A stretch of 64,000 bases of DNA from Oryzias latipes (taxonomy: Eukaryota; Chordata; Actinopteri; Beloniformes; Adrianichthyidae). The first letter of the stretch is position 1. The number at the start of each line of letters is the position of its first letter. Positions 13,450 through 22,946 of this stretch are shown here, in pieces. The position numbers and the translations under genes are program-made. Location: the NCBI RefSeq assembly GCF_002234675.1, contig NC_019879.2, positions 2,166,619 through 2,230,618 of the forward strand. Reading direction: 5' to 3'. The notes under the pieces are model-generated. The model did no database searches, was not told where the DNA came from, and worked only from the letters and a program-made list of their open reading frames with translations.

Positions 13450-13870
13450 CGAAATTTTCAGTAGTATGTGTGAGAGGATTTTCACATGTGTATGTGAGAG
13501 CATTTTCAGTAGTGTGTGTGAGAGCATTTTCAGTAGTGTGTGTGAGAGCATTTTCAGTAGTGTGTGTGAGAGCATTTTCAGTAGTGTGTGTGAGAGCATT
13601 TTCACATGTGTGTGTGAGAGCATTTTCAGTTGTGTATGTGAGAGCATTTTCAGTAGTGTGTGTGAGAGCATTTTCACATGTGTGTGTGAGAGCATTTTCA
13701 GTTGTGTATGTGAGAGCATTTTCAGTTGTGTATGTGAGAGCATTTTCAGTAGTGTGTGTGAGAGCATTTTCGATAGTGTGTGTGAGAGCATTTTCACATG
13801 TGTATGTGAGAGATTTCACATGTGTATGTGAATGAATATATTTTCAGTTGTATGTATACAAGCATTTCAC
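13450..13870 (+). repeat. 24-bp minisatellite, right array of copy 1
   Basis: About 15 tandem units of gagagcattttcagtagtgtgtgt, with variants where cagtagtgtgtg is replaced by cacatgtgtatg. The array faces the left array and joins the 120-bp TIR. Long overlapping open frames on both strands are period artefacts. Confidence 0.95.
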
Positions 13871-14030
13871 TAATGTGTGTGAGAGATTTCATATGTGTTT
13901 ATGAATGCTAATTCTGAATAATGTCCTACACGGCACCTCATACATTGCAGTGAGCCTGGTACACAGAGGCCCCCCTGCTGGTTTTCTGTCTCCAACTCTT
14001 TTTGCTAGCCTTGTTCATGGCCTGGAATGT

Positions 14031-14369
14031 TTAGTTTCTAGTTTCAAATGTAGCCATTAAAATTTGAAGACATCTGCAAAAAGACTCCAAAGTGTTGACT
14101 GTTTGTGTGTTTCTTGAATCTTCCGCAAATCTTGAAATTGACAAAAATCCAGATAAATTATAAATGTGATCACGTAGTTCTCTGTGGAGCCTCTCATCAA
14201 AGAAAGAATCAGCACTGCCTCTTTGTAATTGTTCAAGACATCCTAAGACACTTCTAAAAAAAGCTCTGTCACTTTCAATGTTCCTTACACCTCCATTGAA
14301 AAATAGCACCACAAATAAAGAGGTCAGTATTATAGAAGGATTCATCCTGTTGTGTAATACCATACACAA
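14031..14369 (-). CDS. hypothetical short secreted-type ORF, unknown
   Basis: A 112-codon open frame on the minus strand. From an internal Met at codon 9 (start 14345) it begins with a hydrophobic stretch (IILTSLFVVLFF) that could be a signal peptide, followed by a polar, helix-prone segment with two Cys residues near the end (CRC). The composition differs from the repeats nearby. I do not recognise a family. It overlaps, on the opposite strand, the last codons of the HECT exon at 14031-14060. It may be a chance ORF, a single exon of a secreted protein, or repeat-derived. Confidence 0.25.
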   Translation of the reverse strand: MCMVLHNRMNPSIILTSLFVVLFFNGGVRNIESDRAFFRSVLGCLEQLQRGSADSFFDERLHRELRDHIYNLSGFLSISRFAEDSRNTQTVNTLESFCRCLQILMATFETRN

Positions 14370-14409
14370 ACCGAGATCTTAAAATATGCTGTAGATTAAA
14401 GTCACTCCA

Positions 14410-15137
14410 GTGTAACACTCACTTCCCGTATCCACCTTATTCCTAGCCCCCATGAGCCTTTGCGTGAATTATGGGCGACACTACCTGTAGACGCCAGAAC
14501 ACGCATTTACATTAAAACAAATTCCTCGTTTTCGATCCATAACTACATATAAATGTGGGAAAACCAGCTGTCATGTCTTAAAAAAGGCAACGGTGAGGTG
14601 AAGACAAAATATTTCCTAAGGTTCCGATGGCCTGCTGCAGGACCCCGTGGCTCCTTTTTGCTGGTTCATGTTAGCGTCTGTTCAAAATGGGAGGTGGCGG
14701 CCTCTCGTCCAATCAGAGCACGAGAAATCATCTGCCTTCTGGTTCATGCAAAGTGCCTTCCTTTTCATGCAAAGTCACTTCCTTTTCATGCAAAGTCACT
14801 TCCGTTTCATGCATACTCCTCTCTCACACGCACATCCATACTTTTCCTCACACGCACATACATACTTGTCTTTCACATACATATATTCTTTTTTAAGAGT
14901 GACAATGAGAGTGAGAATGTATGTATGTGTAAGGTAATATATATGCATGCGAGAGAGAGAATACATGTATGTGCAAGTGAGAATATATGTATGCGAAAGA
15001 GAGTATATATATATGTGCAAGAGAGAATATATGTATGTGCAAGTGAGAATATATGTATGCGTAAGAGAATATATGTATGCGAAAGAGAGCCCTTAGTGTA
15101 ACACTCACTTCCCGTATCCACCTTATTCCTAGCCCTT
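14410..15137. repeat. repeat unit flanked by 42-bp direct repeats, with inverted arrays
   Basis: agtgtaacactcacttcccg and the next 20 bases occur at about 14411-14450 and again at about 15096-15137. Between them are three copies of a ttcatgcaaagt motif (14744-14805), a short CA-rich stretch (14815-14890) and an array of gtgagaatatatgtatgc-like units (14905-15085) in opposite sense. The layout imitates the TATGAGG elements but no TIR was found. ORFs across it are repeat artefacts. Confidence 0.5.
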
Positions 15138-15224
15138 ATTTCCGTATCCACCTTATTTCTAAGGGCAGGGATGCCGGTATAGCTTGGTCAGTTTGTTGGT
15201 TCATTTTGGTATTTTCCTATTGAA

Positions 15225-16209
15225 CTCATTGATTTGATTTGATTTGATTTGAAATGGTTTATTTCAAGCAATCAAATAGAAATAATACACAAAAACAATA
15301 TAATCATCAGTTATACATTCATACGGTAACTAATCAAACTTAGGATAATTAGACATGATTAATAAATATTGCTTGAAAGGGAGTGGAAGGAAGCGAACTT
15401 ATATAATCCCACCCCGTTATACTATAACCATTTTATTACATGATTTATCAATATCCGGTTCCTAGGTTTTATCAGACAGAATTAATAATCATAAGGTATC
15501 AATAAAGCACATGCCAAAGATGAATTACTTAAGTACTACGTCAAAAATAACAATTTTAGAAATCAACATGGCAAATGCAGCATCTGAAATATATGCAAAT
15601 TATGTTAAAACATAATACTATATCAGTAAAATAGACACAACACTGTTTCAGGAATTTTCATAGCAAAAATTTCATCAAGTATCAAAAGTTAAAAACATGT
15701 GCAAAGTTATGCTACATTAGGAAAGATTTTTGAATCAATTTATCAATTTTAGGAACTAGTGAAGTAATATCATCAAAAGTCAATCAATTTAACAATTTTC
15801 AAAGGTGATTAATCATTTGTTTTACTCTTTTTGTATTTTTTTTTTGTTTTTTTCTTTTTTTTCTTCTTCTTTTTTTTATATAATAAAGTAATGCTGTGGG
15901 GGAAAAATAAAAAGGGTCCATAAACTGTCGAATTGTCCAAGGTTGGCATTTCTTCTTTTACTGATAACAGCCGATTTTCTTGGTTTAAACAGTTAATAGT
16001 TTTCTTCCATGTTATGTCTGCAGACATTAGATTCAGGTCCATATCCTTCTTCAGCTGATATCAGCTGCGGTGAAAGTTGAGGTCAAGTTGTCTGCAGGTC
16101 AGAACTCTGCTGCTATTCAGGTTACGTCAGGCATACAGAGAAAGTGATGATTCCAGGTGTCATATTTCTTGAAATTATTTGGCTCTTTGATTTATTACTC
16201 CACGTTGTT
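15225..16209 (-). mobile_element. 3' part of a LINE, minus strand
   Basis: Begins with tandem ttgatttgat units, which on the minus strand are an (AATCA)n tail as carried by some fish LINEs. Then AT-rich sequence leads to the ORF1-like frame at 16210-16947. No ORF2/reverse transcriptase is present between the tail and ORF1, so the copy is internally deleted, or is an ORF1-only derivative. The 15840-15880 stretch is T/C-rich low complexity. Confidence 0.5.
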
Positions 16210-16947
16210 TCAGACAACCGTAATCAAGCACTTCTCAAAGTCCTTCATGGTGTTCACGACCAGAACCTTGGACCGGTCCTCTGGACCGAGCGGTTTGACG
16301 TAAATCCTGCAGCCTTTAACCCAAGTGTTCTCAATCTGCTTACGCTTCCTGGGAAGCCGTGCATGTTTTGAGATTTCAGCATTCCTTCTGGTCAGATGGT
16401 CATTCAGATAAACAGCCGAACCTTTCAGTTGTTTCCTTTGGTTCATCAAAGCTAGCTTGTGTTTGTGATTCACAAACCTGATGAGGATCGCTGGTTTATC
16501 CGTCTCCTTTCTCCTGGGGAGCAGGTGGCAGGTCTCGATGGTATTGAGATCCAGGGAAATCCCTTTAGATGTGAGAAATGAATGTATTTGCTGTTCCAGC
16601 GACGCTGCACCGAACTCTGTATTAGAACTGCTAGCTACGCTAGCGCTAGCATTAGCAGTGCTAGCTCCTGCTGCATTCAGCTTCGCTCGAGGCTTGATTG
16701 GTACTCCAGTGAGAATGACATTATTCATCCTTACTTGCTGTTCCACATCGTCCAGTCTTTTCTCCAGAATCTCGACCCGGTTTTCTCGCTGCTCGTTTTG
16801 AGCCCGAAATCTTCGGAACTCTTCCATCATCTCCCAGAGCGGTGTTAGCTTAGCCGACACTTGATCCATAAAACTTTTCAGCGTTTCTTGAATAATGTCA
16901 AGAGACTTTTTGAGCTCTTCATATTCCTGGGGTTTCTTCGGGGGCAT
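16210..16947 (-). CDS. LINE ORF1-type protein, coiled coil plus RNA-binding domain
   Basis: Open frame of 245 codons taken from the Met of MPPKKPQEYEEL; upstream in-frame codons to 17079 are probably 5' UTR. A coiled-coil region (about residues 10-75, heptads through RVEILEKRLDDVEQQ) is followed by VILTGVPI, which resembles the first strand of the RRM-like fold of LINE ORF1 proteins. After an Ala/Ser-rich insert come LEQQIHSFL, an IETCHLLPRR motif and a basic C-terminus. Such proteins bind their own RNA and chaperone retrotransposition. It is intact as a frame but has no ORF2 partner at this locus. Confidence 0.65.
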   Translation of the reverse strand: MPPKKPQEYEELKKSLDIIQETLKSFMDQVSAKLTPLWEMMEEFRRFRAQNEQRENRVEILEKRLDDVEQQVRMNNVILTGVPIKPRAKLNAAGASTANASASVASSSNTEFGAASLEQQIHSFLTSKGISLDLNTIETCHLLPRRKETDKPAILIRFVNHKHKLALMNQRKQLKGSAVYLNDHLTRRNAEISKHARLPRKRKQIENTWVKGCRIYVKPLGPEDRSKVLVVNTMKDFEKCLITVV

Positions 16948-17084
16948 GGTCAGCTCTCTTTTTTGGAGAAAAATCAACTTTTTAAGTAATTTGAAGATAG
17001 TTGTATTCGCAGAGAGGCACGCCACGCGTCCTGCTGTATAACCCGGAACCGGGAGTATTCGTGATCCTTTTGAGTTCATGTTTT

Positions 17085-17248
17085 ACTTCGAAGCCCATCG
17101 AGACGACTGTTGTTGTGATTTTGGGCTATACAAATAAAATTGAAAATTGAATTGAAATTGAAATTATATATGACTGTGAGAGCAAGAATGTATGAATGTG
17201 AATGGTTCAGAATAAATAATGTCTTATACGGCCCCTCATAAGTCTCTG
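17085..17248 (+). repeat. LINE tail relic and TATGAGG-like right end
   Basis: 17085-17160 has tgttgttgtgattttgggct and the following attgaaattg run, a fish LINE 3' terminus (a reverse-strand version is at about 37740-37775). It is followed by tgtgagagcaagaatgtatg and then aataatgtcttatacggccc ctcata, a diverged version of the right TIR of the TATGAGG family. No matching left end was found. Confidence 0.5.
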
Positions 17249-17931
17249 TTTTTTTTAGAGGAAACATTTTATTTTGTTACTGTTCTCCCTAACTGAATAA
17301 CACAAACCGAATCGTCACCTACTTGCGCTATCCTGTTTCCCTTCCTCCTTAAGGCCCGTACACACCGGGACGAATATTCGCCAGGCGTTAATCGCCAGCG
17401 TTTTTCGCCACGTTTTTTGTGTTCACACCCAGGCGATTGTCGCTGACGATGAGCCGAGCGAACATGCAATTTCATTCCCTGACATTAGATGGCGCTTAAT
17501 GTAAACAGAAATACTCCTGTACACAAGGTGGCGCTGCGCAACTTTATGCTTCTTAAACTCGCTTTTCCCTCAGAAGAAGAGAGCAAGTATTTACGCGCTT
17601 GTCAGAATCATACAAAGAAAACATGAATATTTCAAGCACCAGTAGCTCCAACTGGTGCTTGGTTCGGGGATATTTTAGAATGTCCGTCATTATGTCTTCG
17701 CGGCTGTGTAGATGCAACTCGGCGTCTATCTTCTTCGCTGGTATGTGTGCTCAGAAAGGCAGTTTTGTGTTTGAGCGCCCCCAAGTTGTGTTTTACTGTA
17801 ACTTCAGAGGTTCCAGACACGTGTGCAAAAGCGCCATTCTTATTGGTCGAATAGATTTTGACGCGATGCGTCAAAAAAAAAAAACGAAGGACCTGGAGAA
17901 TTATTTAGACGGCTGCTACAATACCGTCGTT

Positions 17932-18699
17932 ATGGGGAAGACCAACACCACTACTCCTTCCTCCAAACGCGTCCGACCAGAAAGTTCTCCCGGAGCTGCC
18001 TCCTCTCCAGGCAGTGGAATCAGTGACGCTTTAGATTCCATTGATAAAAAGCTCTCCAGCCTTGACGGCCGCTTGAATCTGTTGGAGATCCTCCATAGAG
18101 AGTTCCAAGGCCTGCGAGAGTCTCTGGAGTTCAGCCAGCAGCAGGTGCAGGAGCTCGCAGCGGAGAATCAGGCCCTCAGAGAAAGTGTCAAAACCCTGAG
18201 CAGTGACACCGCTCGCCTTTCTGAGGAGAACCGTTCGATCAAGGAAACCCTCCTGGATCTTCAGTCGAGGAGCATGAGGGACAATCTGGTGATCGCGGGG
18301 GTTCCAGAGGAGGCAGGAGAAGACCCGGAGGCGACGGTGAAACGCTTCATGGAAGCCCACCTGAAACTCCCCAAGGAGGAGGTGCAGAAGATCGCGTTCC
18401 AGAGGGTGCACCGGCTCGGAGGAAGAAGGTCCGACAACCAGCGTCCGCGACCGATTGTAGCCAAGTTTGACAACTACAAGCAAAAGGAGATGGTGAAGGG
18501 TCGCGGCCGGGAACTGAGGGGGACACATTTTAGTGTCAATGACCAGTTTCCGGTTGAGATCCTGCGGCGCCGAAAGATCCTTTTTCCTCTGAGGAAAAAA
18601 CACCTTGCCAACGGGTCTAGAGCCGTGGTTTCTGTGGATAAACTCTTTGTAGATGGAAGGCTCTTCCGAGACCCGGAGATCACCCCCTGGCTTTGCTGA
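17932..18699 (+). CDS. L1-type LINE ORF1 RNA-binding protein
   Basis: 255 codons from MGKTNTTTPSS. This start is chosen because everything upstream belongs to the MITE or the LINE 5' junction. A Ser/Pro-rich N-terminus (1-30) is followed by a long coiled coil (about 32-112, heptads such as VQELAAENQALRESV and RLSEENRSIKETL). Then an RRM-like domain begins at RDNLVIAGVPEE (about 115-190, with FQRVHRLG and PIVAKFDNY), and a basic C-terminal domain ends at ITPWLC. This is the L1 ORF1p plan (the L1/transposase_22 family): a trimer that binds LINE RNA and acts as nucleic-acid chaperone. It appears intact. Confidence 0.85.
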   Translation: MGKTNTTTPSSKRVRPESSPGAASSPGSGISDALDSIDKKLSSLDGRLNLLEILHREFQGLRESLEFSQQQVQELAAENQALRESVKTLSSDTARLSEENRSIKETLLDLQSRSMRDNLVIAGVPEEAGEDPEATVKRFMEAHLKLPKEEVQKIAFQRVHRLGGRRSDNQRPRPIVAKFDNYKQKEMVKGRGRELRGTHFSVNDQFPVEILRRRKILFPLRKKHLANGSRAVVSVDKLFVDGRLFRDPEITPWLC

Positions 18700-19202
18700 A
18701 GATCTGACATCCGAAAAAACAGCGGCTAAACGTGTTGAATGAATGAAACCGGCTCATCAATCATCCACACCTCCATCTCGCTGAAGCAGTTTAAGTTTTC
18801 TCCCCTCTCATGTTTCTGTTGTTTTTCCTGTTATGTTTGTTTCTTTCTGTTTTTCTTTACCTCTTTCTTCTTTTTAGTTTCCCCTCTCTCCCCCCCTCCT
18901 CATATGTAAATTATCCAAAGGTAACACGTCCCCCGGTAAGTTGGTTTCTATTTATGCACGGAAGGGCACGCGCGCGCAGACAAGCGCGCACACGGGCAAG
19001 CACACGCGAACCAGCACACACTCGCGGACATCCCGCAAACACCTCACATAAGCCCACATAGGACACATGCAACATGCAGCTCACACAGTCAGGAAACGCG
19101 CACGCACACAAACGCACAGTGTTTCTTCATCGATCAGCGGGCACGCGCACATGGACCGGCACACACTCTATTTAGCCTTACATTCTCTTGGTCAGAACAG
19201 TT
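18700..19202 (+). other. LINE inter-ORF spacer
   Basis: About 500 bp between ORF1 and ORF2. The second half (18955-19165) is a CA/CG-rich, imperfect repeat of cacacgcg-like units. No internal ribosome entry or overlap is evident, so how ORF2 is translated is unclear. Confidence 0.6.
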
Positions 19203-22200
19203 ATGAACAGTCTTAACATTGTTAGCTGGAATGTGCGTGGGCTTGGCTCTGGGCCAAAGAGATTGAAAGTGTTATCTCACCTGGATGATCTTAAAGCAGA
19301 TATAGCTCTACTGCAGGAGACCCATTTATGTGCACAATCTCAGGACCTCCTGTGCAGCTCAAAATTTCCAGTCATATATTCTTCTAGTTATAACTCCAAG
19401 CAAAGAGGAGTTGCTGTTTTGATTAATAAAAATGTTACATTTACTCATAAGGATACAGTTACTGACCCAGAAGGTAGATTTGTAATCATTAATATATCCA
19501 TTCAGAATAAGGACTTTTGTATAGTGAGTATTTATGGTCCAAATGTTGACGACTCTTCCTTCTTTCACAGATTCTTCACCTCACTCTCAGTTCACTCTGA
19601 CTCCACAATCATTATAGGAGGAGACTTCAAACTTGTTTTGGACCCTGAACTTGACAGACTCAGCACAGCAGCAGCCCAGCGCACATGGAGGTCTGCAAGT
19701 ATTCTAAAGCAGTACATGAATGATCTGGGTCTCTGCGACGCGTGGCGCTCATGTCATCCAAACACTAAAGGGTTCACCTTTTTTTCTCCATTTCACTATT
19801 CACACTCCCGTTTAGACTATTTATTAATCAGTAACTCTCTTTTAAAAGAAATTAAAAGTTCCAACATTCATCCGATTATTATCAGTGATCATGCACCAGT
19901 CTCTGTAAATATTTCCAGGGAAAAATCCACACCCTCATGTACGACCTGGAGGTTTAATACGTCTCTGTTAAAAGACCAGGAATTTCTTGAATTCTTTAAA
20001 AAAGAATGGGCAACCTTCCTAGAATTCAACAATACACCAGACATCTCACCGTGCGTTCTGTGGGAAACGGCAAAGGCAGTCATGAGAGGGAAAATCATTT
20101 CTTATTCAACGCACAAAAAACGCAAAGAGAAAGCAGATTTATTAGAATTAGAAAATAAAATCCAAACCCTGGAGACTGCTTATGCTGCTTCTGCACAGGA
20201 ACACATTCTGGGAGATCTGAAAAATTTAAAGCTGCAGTTAAATGACATCATTAATAAACAAACACAATTTCAAATACAAAGGCTACGACTTGAAAGATTT
20301 GAAAACTCTAATAAATCTGGCAAATTTCTGGCTAATCAGCTTAAAATTAATAGAGAAAAATCATCAATCACCTCTATTACGGACCAAACAGGAAATATCA
20401 CTCATGACCCGGTCAAAATTAATAACGCATTTGAAAACTTTTATAAAAACTTGTACACACCACAGATCAATCCGTCAGAGCAAAGTATTGACTCATTTCT
20501 TAATAATGTAAACCTACCCAGGTTAAATGAGGATCAAATAACAAACTTAGACTCTCCGTTCTCGTTGTCTGAACTTCATGAAGCTCTGTTACTTATGCCT
20601 AATGGTAAAGCACCAGGGCCTGACGGCTTTCCTGCTGAGTTTTATAAAGAATTCTGGGAACAGCTGGCACCAACGTTTTATGAAACGGTCACATCTATCA
20701 ATGAAAGCCAATCAATGCCACCTAACATGAACTCAGCCAACATAATTCTTCTTCTAAAACCAGACAAAGATCCCAATAGTCCTTCAAGCTACCGCCCTAT
20801 TTCTCTAATCAATGCAGACGTAAAAATTATCTGCAAAGCACTAGCACAGAGAATAGAAAAAATCACTCCTCACATAATTGACTTCGACCAAACTGGATTT
20901 ATCAAAGGCAGACACTCGGATGACAATCTCCGAAGACTTGTTAATATAATAGATTTTGCCACCATTAACAACCAGGAAATGTCCATACTATCACTGGATG
21001 CTGAAAAAGCTTTTGACAGAGTAAACTGGAAGTTCCTTATTGCCGCCCTCCATAAGTTTGGTTTTGGAGAAACATTCATCAAATGGATCAAAATATTATA
21101 TCACAACCCCAATGCATCAGTTAGAACTAATAAACAGACTTCAAACAGGTTTTTTCTCGGAAGAGGAACCAGACAGGGCTGCCCACTCTCTCCTTCTCTT
21201 TTTGCTATATTCATTGAGCCTTTAGCTGCAGCAATAAGACAGAATGAAAGCATTAAAGGAATCAAAACTAAACACAGCCATCATAAAATTAGTCTCTATG
21301 CAGATGACATATTACTGTTTTTAAGTAATTTACATTCTGTAAATGAAACGGCAACAATCATTAATGAATTCTCCTCTATATCAGACTATTCCATTAATTG
21401 GAATAAGTCTGTTTTATTACCACTGAACAATAATGCGGAGCAAAGACTCACAATACCAGTTAAATCAGGAAATATCAAATATCTAGGTATCAATTTTTCC
21501 CCCAAACTATCAGAACTGGTGCAGCTAAACTACACCCCATTACTGAAAAACATACAGGACGATCTAACACGCTGGACCAACCTGCCTCTGTCCCTTATGG
21601 GCAAGGTAGCCACGGTAAAAATGAAAATCTTACCCAAAGTTAATTATCTCTTTTCAATGATTCCCACACAACCGCCACTAAAATGGTTCAAAACATTAGA
21701 CTCATCCATATCAAGCTTTTTATGGAACAATAAACCTGCAAGAATTAGTCTAAAAACTTTAAAATCTGCAAAAAGCTGTGGAGGATTAGAATTACCTAAT
21801 TTCCACAAATACTTTCTTGCAAATAGATTACAATACATCTTAAAATGGTTAAAAAGTAATCCAGAAACCAACTCATGGTTAGACTTGGAACAGGCGTTAT
21901 GTGGAAAGATCAACCTGTCAGATCTTCCATTTATTAGCCAAACAGTTAAAAAACAGGATTGTTTCAAAACTATTAATATAAACGCCACTTTAACAGCCTG
22001 GTGGGAATTTCTCAAAATATCAAAATCATCAATTCAACCGTGCAAAATGACACCCATCTGGAACAACCCAGACATCCTCATAAACAAAAAAATTATCCAC
22101 TTCCCAGCTTGGCAAGCAGGGGGCATAAAACAACTAGAGCACGTAATTATTGATAGAAGATTCATAACTCCCCAGGAACTTCAAGACAAACATGGAATAA

Positions 22201-22946
22201 ATAACTTCTTGGAATATCAGCAACTTAAATCAAGTATTACTAAAAAATTTAAATACAGAGACAACGATTTAAAGCTACCAGATGTAGTTACCACTCTGAT
22301 CAATTTCTCAATGAATAAAACTCTCTCCAAAATATACAAACTTTTATGTAATTTAGATAATAACATTTCACTTCCGACAACAAAATGGGATGCGGATTTG
22401 AGCATCAGCACAGATGAAAGCTTTTGGTCAGAACTTTGTCTAAACACCTTTAAACTGACAAAAAGTCCAAATCTGCAGCTAATCCATTTTAAAACCCTTC
22501 ACAGAATTTACTACACTGGACAGAGGATGTTCAAGATGGGTCTCAGCAACTCAGACATTTGTCAGCACTGTGACAGTAATCTACCCGACAATTACATGCA
22601 TGCACTGTGGTTCTGCACTCCTGTCCAGGCTCTCTGGCAGCAGGTATGTGCCGATTTATCAGTCTGGCTTAAGGTTTCAATCACAGCTTCACCGTCACTT
22701 TGTGTGCTTGGTGACATGAGTGCCATCGATGTAGAAGGAGGATTAGGCTCTATCATTTTCATAACTCTTTGCATTGCTAAAAAAACTATTTTAACAAATT
22801 GGAAAAGCAAGAAAAATATAAATATAAGTCAACACAGAAATCTGCTGCTTGATCAGATCAGCTTGGAAAAAATGTCAGCCCAAGGTTCAAGTAACTTTGA
22901 AAGAATTCGGTCTCTCTGGTCTCCCATAGCTGACTCCATGACTTAG
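19203..22946 (+). CDS. L1/Tx1-type LINE ORF2: endonuclease and reverse transcriptase
   Basis: 1247 codons from MNSLNIVSWNVRG. An APE-type endonuclease (1 to about 240) shows SWNVRGLG, LLQETHL, a GGDFK motif at 139-143 and SDHAPV. The reverse transcriptase (about 460-780) shows GKAPGPDGFPAEF, YRPISLINADVKI, SLDAEKAFDRV, GTRQGCPLSPSLF and YADD at 699-702. Near the C-terminus a CCHC-like motif (CQHCDSNLPDNYMHALWFC) matches L1-type ORF2. The protein nicks target DNA and primes cDNA synthesis on its own RNA. Oddity: K143 replaces the Asn of the usual GDFN motif, a conserved active-site residue in this nuclease family, so nicking is probably impaired in this copy. Otherwise no break was seen. L1 versus Tx1 subgroup not settled. 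Confidence 0.92.
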   Translation: MNSLNIVSWNVRGLGSGPKRLKVLSHLDDLKADIALLQETHLCAQSQDLLCSSKFPVIYSSSYNSKQRGVAVLINKNVTFTHKDTVTDPEGRFVIINISIQNKDFCIVSIYGPNVDDSSFFHRFFTSLSVHSDSTIIIGGDFKLVLDPELDRLSTAAAQRTWRSASILKQYMNDLGLCDAWRSCHPNTKGFTFFSPFHYSHSRLDYLLISNSLLKEIKSSNIHPIIISDHAPVSVNISREKSTPSCTTWRFNTSLLKDQEFLEFFKKEWATFLEFNNTPDISPCVLWETAKAVMRGKIISYSTHKKRKEKADLLELENKIQTLETAYAASAQEHILGDLKNLKLQLNDIINKQTQFQIQRLRLERFENSNKSGKFLANQLKINREKSSITSITDQTGNITHDPVKINNAFENFYKNLYTPQINPSEQSIDSFLNNVNLPRLNEDQITNLDSPFSLSELHEALLLMPNGKAPGPDGFPAEFYKEFWEQLAPTFYETVTSINESQSMPPNMNSANIILLLKPDKDPNSPSSYRPISLINADVKIICKALAQRIEKITPHIIDFDQTGFIKGRHSDDNLRRLVNIIDFATINNQEMSILSLDAEKAFDRVNWKFLIAALHKFGFGETFIKWIKILYHNPNASVRTNKQTSNRFFLGRGTRQGCPLSPSLFAIFIEPLAAAIRQNESIKGIKTKHSHHKISLYADDILLFLSNLHSVNETATIINEFSSISDYSINWNKSVLLPLNNNAEQRLTIPVKSGNIKYLGINFSPKLSELVQLNYTPLLKNIQDDLTRWTNLPLSLMGKVATVKMKILPKVNYLFSMIPTQPPLKWFKTLDSSISSFLWNNKPARISLKTLKSAKSCGGLELPNFHKYFLANRLQYILKWLKSNPETNSWLDLEQALCGKINLSDLPFISQTVKKQDCFKTININATLTAWWEFLKISKSSIQPCKMTPIWNNPDILINKKIIHFPAWQAGGIKQLEHVIIDRRFITPQELQDKHGINNFLEYQQLKSSITKKFKYRDNDLKLPDVVTTLINFSMNKTLSKIYKLLCNLDNNISLPTTKWDADLSISTDESFWSELCLNTFKLTKSPNLQLIHFKTLHRIYYTGQRMFKMGLSNSDICQHCDSNLPDNYMHALWFCTPVQALWQQVCADLSVWLKVSITASPSLCVLGDMSAIDVEGGLGSIIFITLCIAKKTILTNWKSKKNINISQHRNLLLDQISLEKMSAQGSSNFERIRSLWSPIADSMT

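Larger units (their letters stand above)
11520..13942. mobile_element. TATGAGG-family DNA transposon, copy 1 (non-autonomous)
   Basis: The left end TATGAGGTGCCGTGTAGGAC is matched in inverse at the right end for about 120 bp with only scattered differences. A 6-bp TSD, CATTGC, lies at 11514-11519 and 13943-13948. Next to each TIR is an array of a 24-bp repeat, in opposite orientation on the two sides. About 930 bp of the left side (to about 12450) and the right side from about 13400 match the 8.4-kb copy at 52922-61287. Between them lies unrelated sequence, including a module shared with the hAT element at 29481. No transposase, so it must have moved in trans. It splits a HECT gene exon; taking out the element and one TSD restores the frame. 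Confidence 0.9.

Noticed and set aside
13382-13835. Overlapping ORFs of 121-185 codons with repeats such as VRAFSVVC or CESIFSSV, and similar ones at 60533-61153 and 53029-53278
   Set aside because: They are translations of a 24-bp minisatellite. Its period is a multiple of three, so every frame stays open on both strands; no start context or domain.
13450-13870. CRISPR-like regular repeats
   Set aside because: Units are directly adjacent without unique spacers, in a vertebrate genome, inside a transposon end.
14553-15151. ORFs with repeated hydrophobic-basic segments on both strands
   Set aside because: They run through short tandem repeats of a non-coding repeat unit.
17599-17931. 111 extra N-terminal residues on LINE ORF1
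   Set aside because: This part lies in the Harbinger MITE left half and the LINE junction; the LINE begins at about 17889 and its first suitable Met is at 17932.
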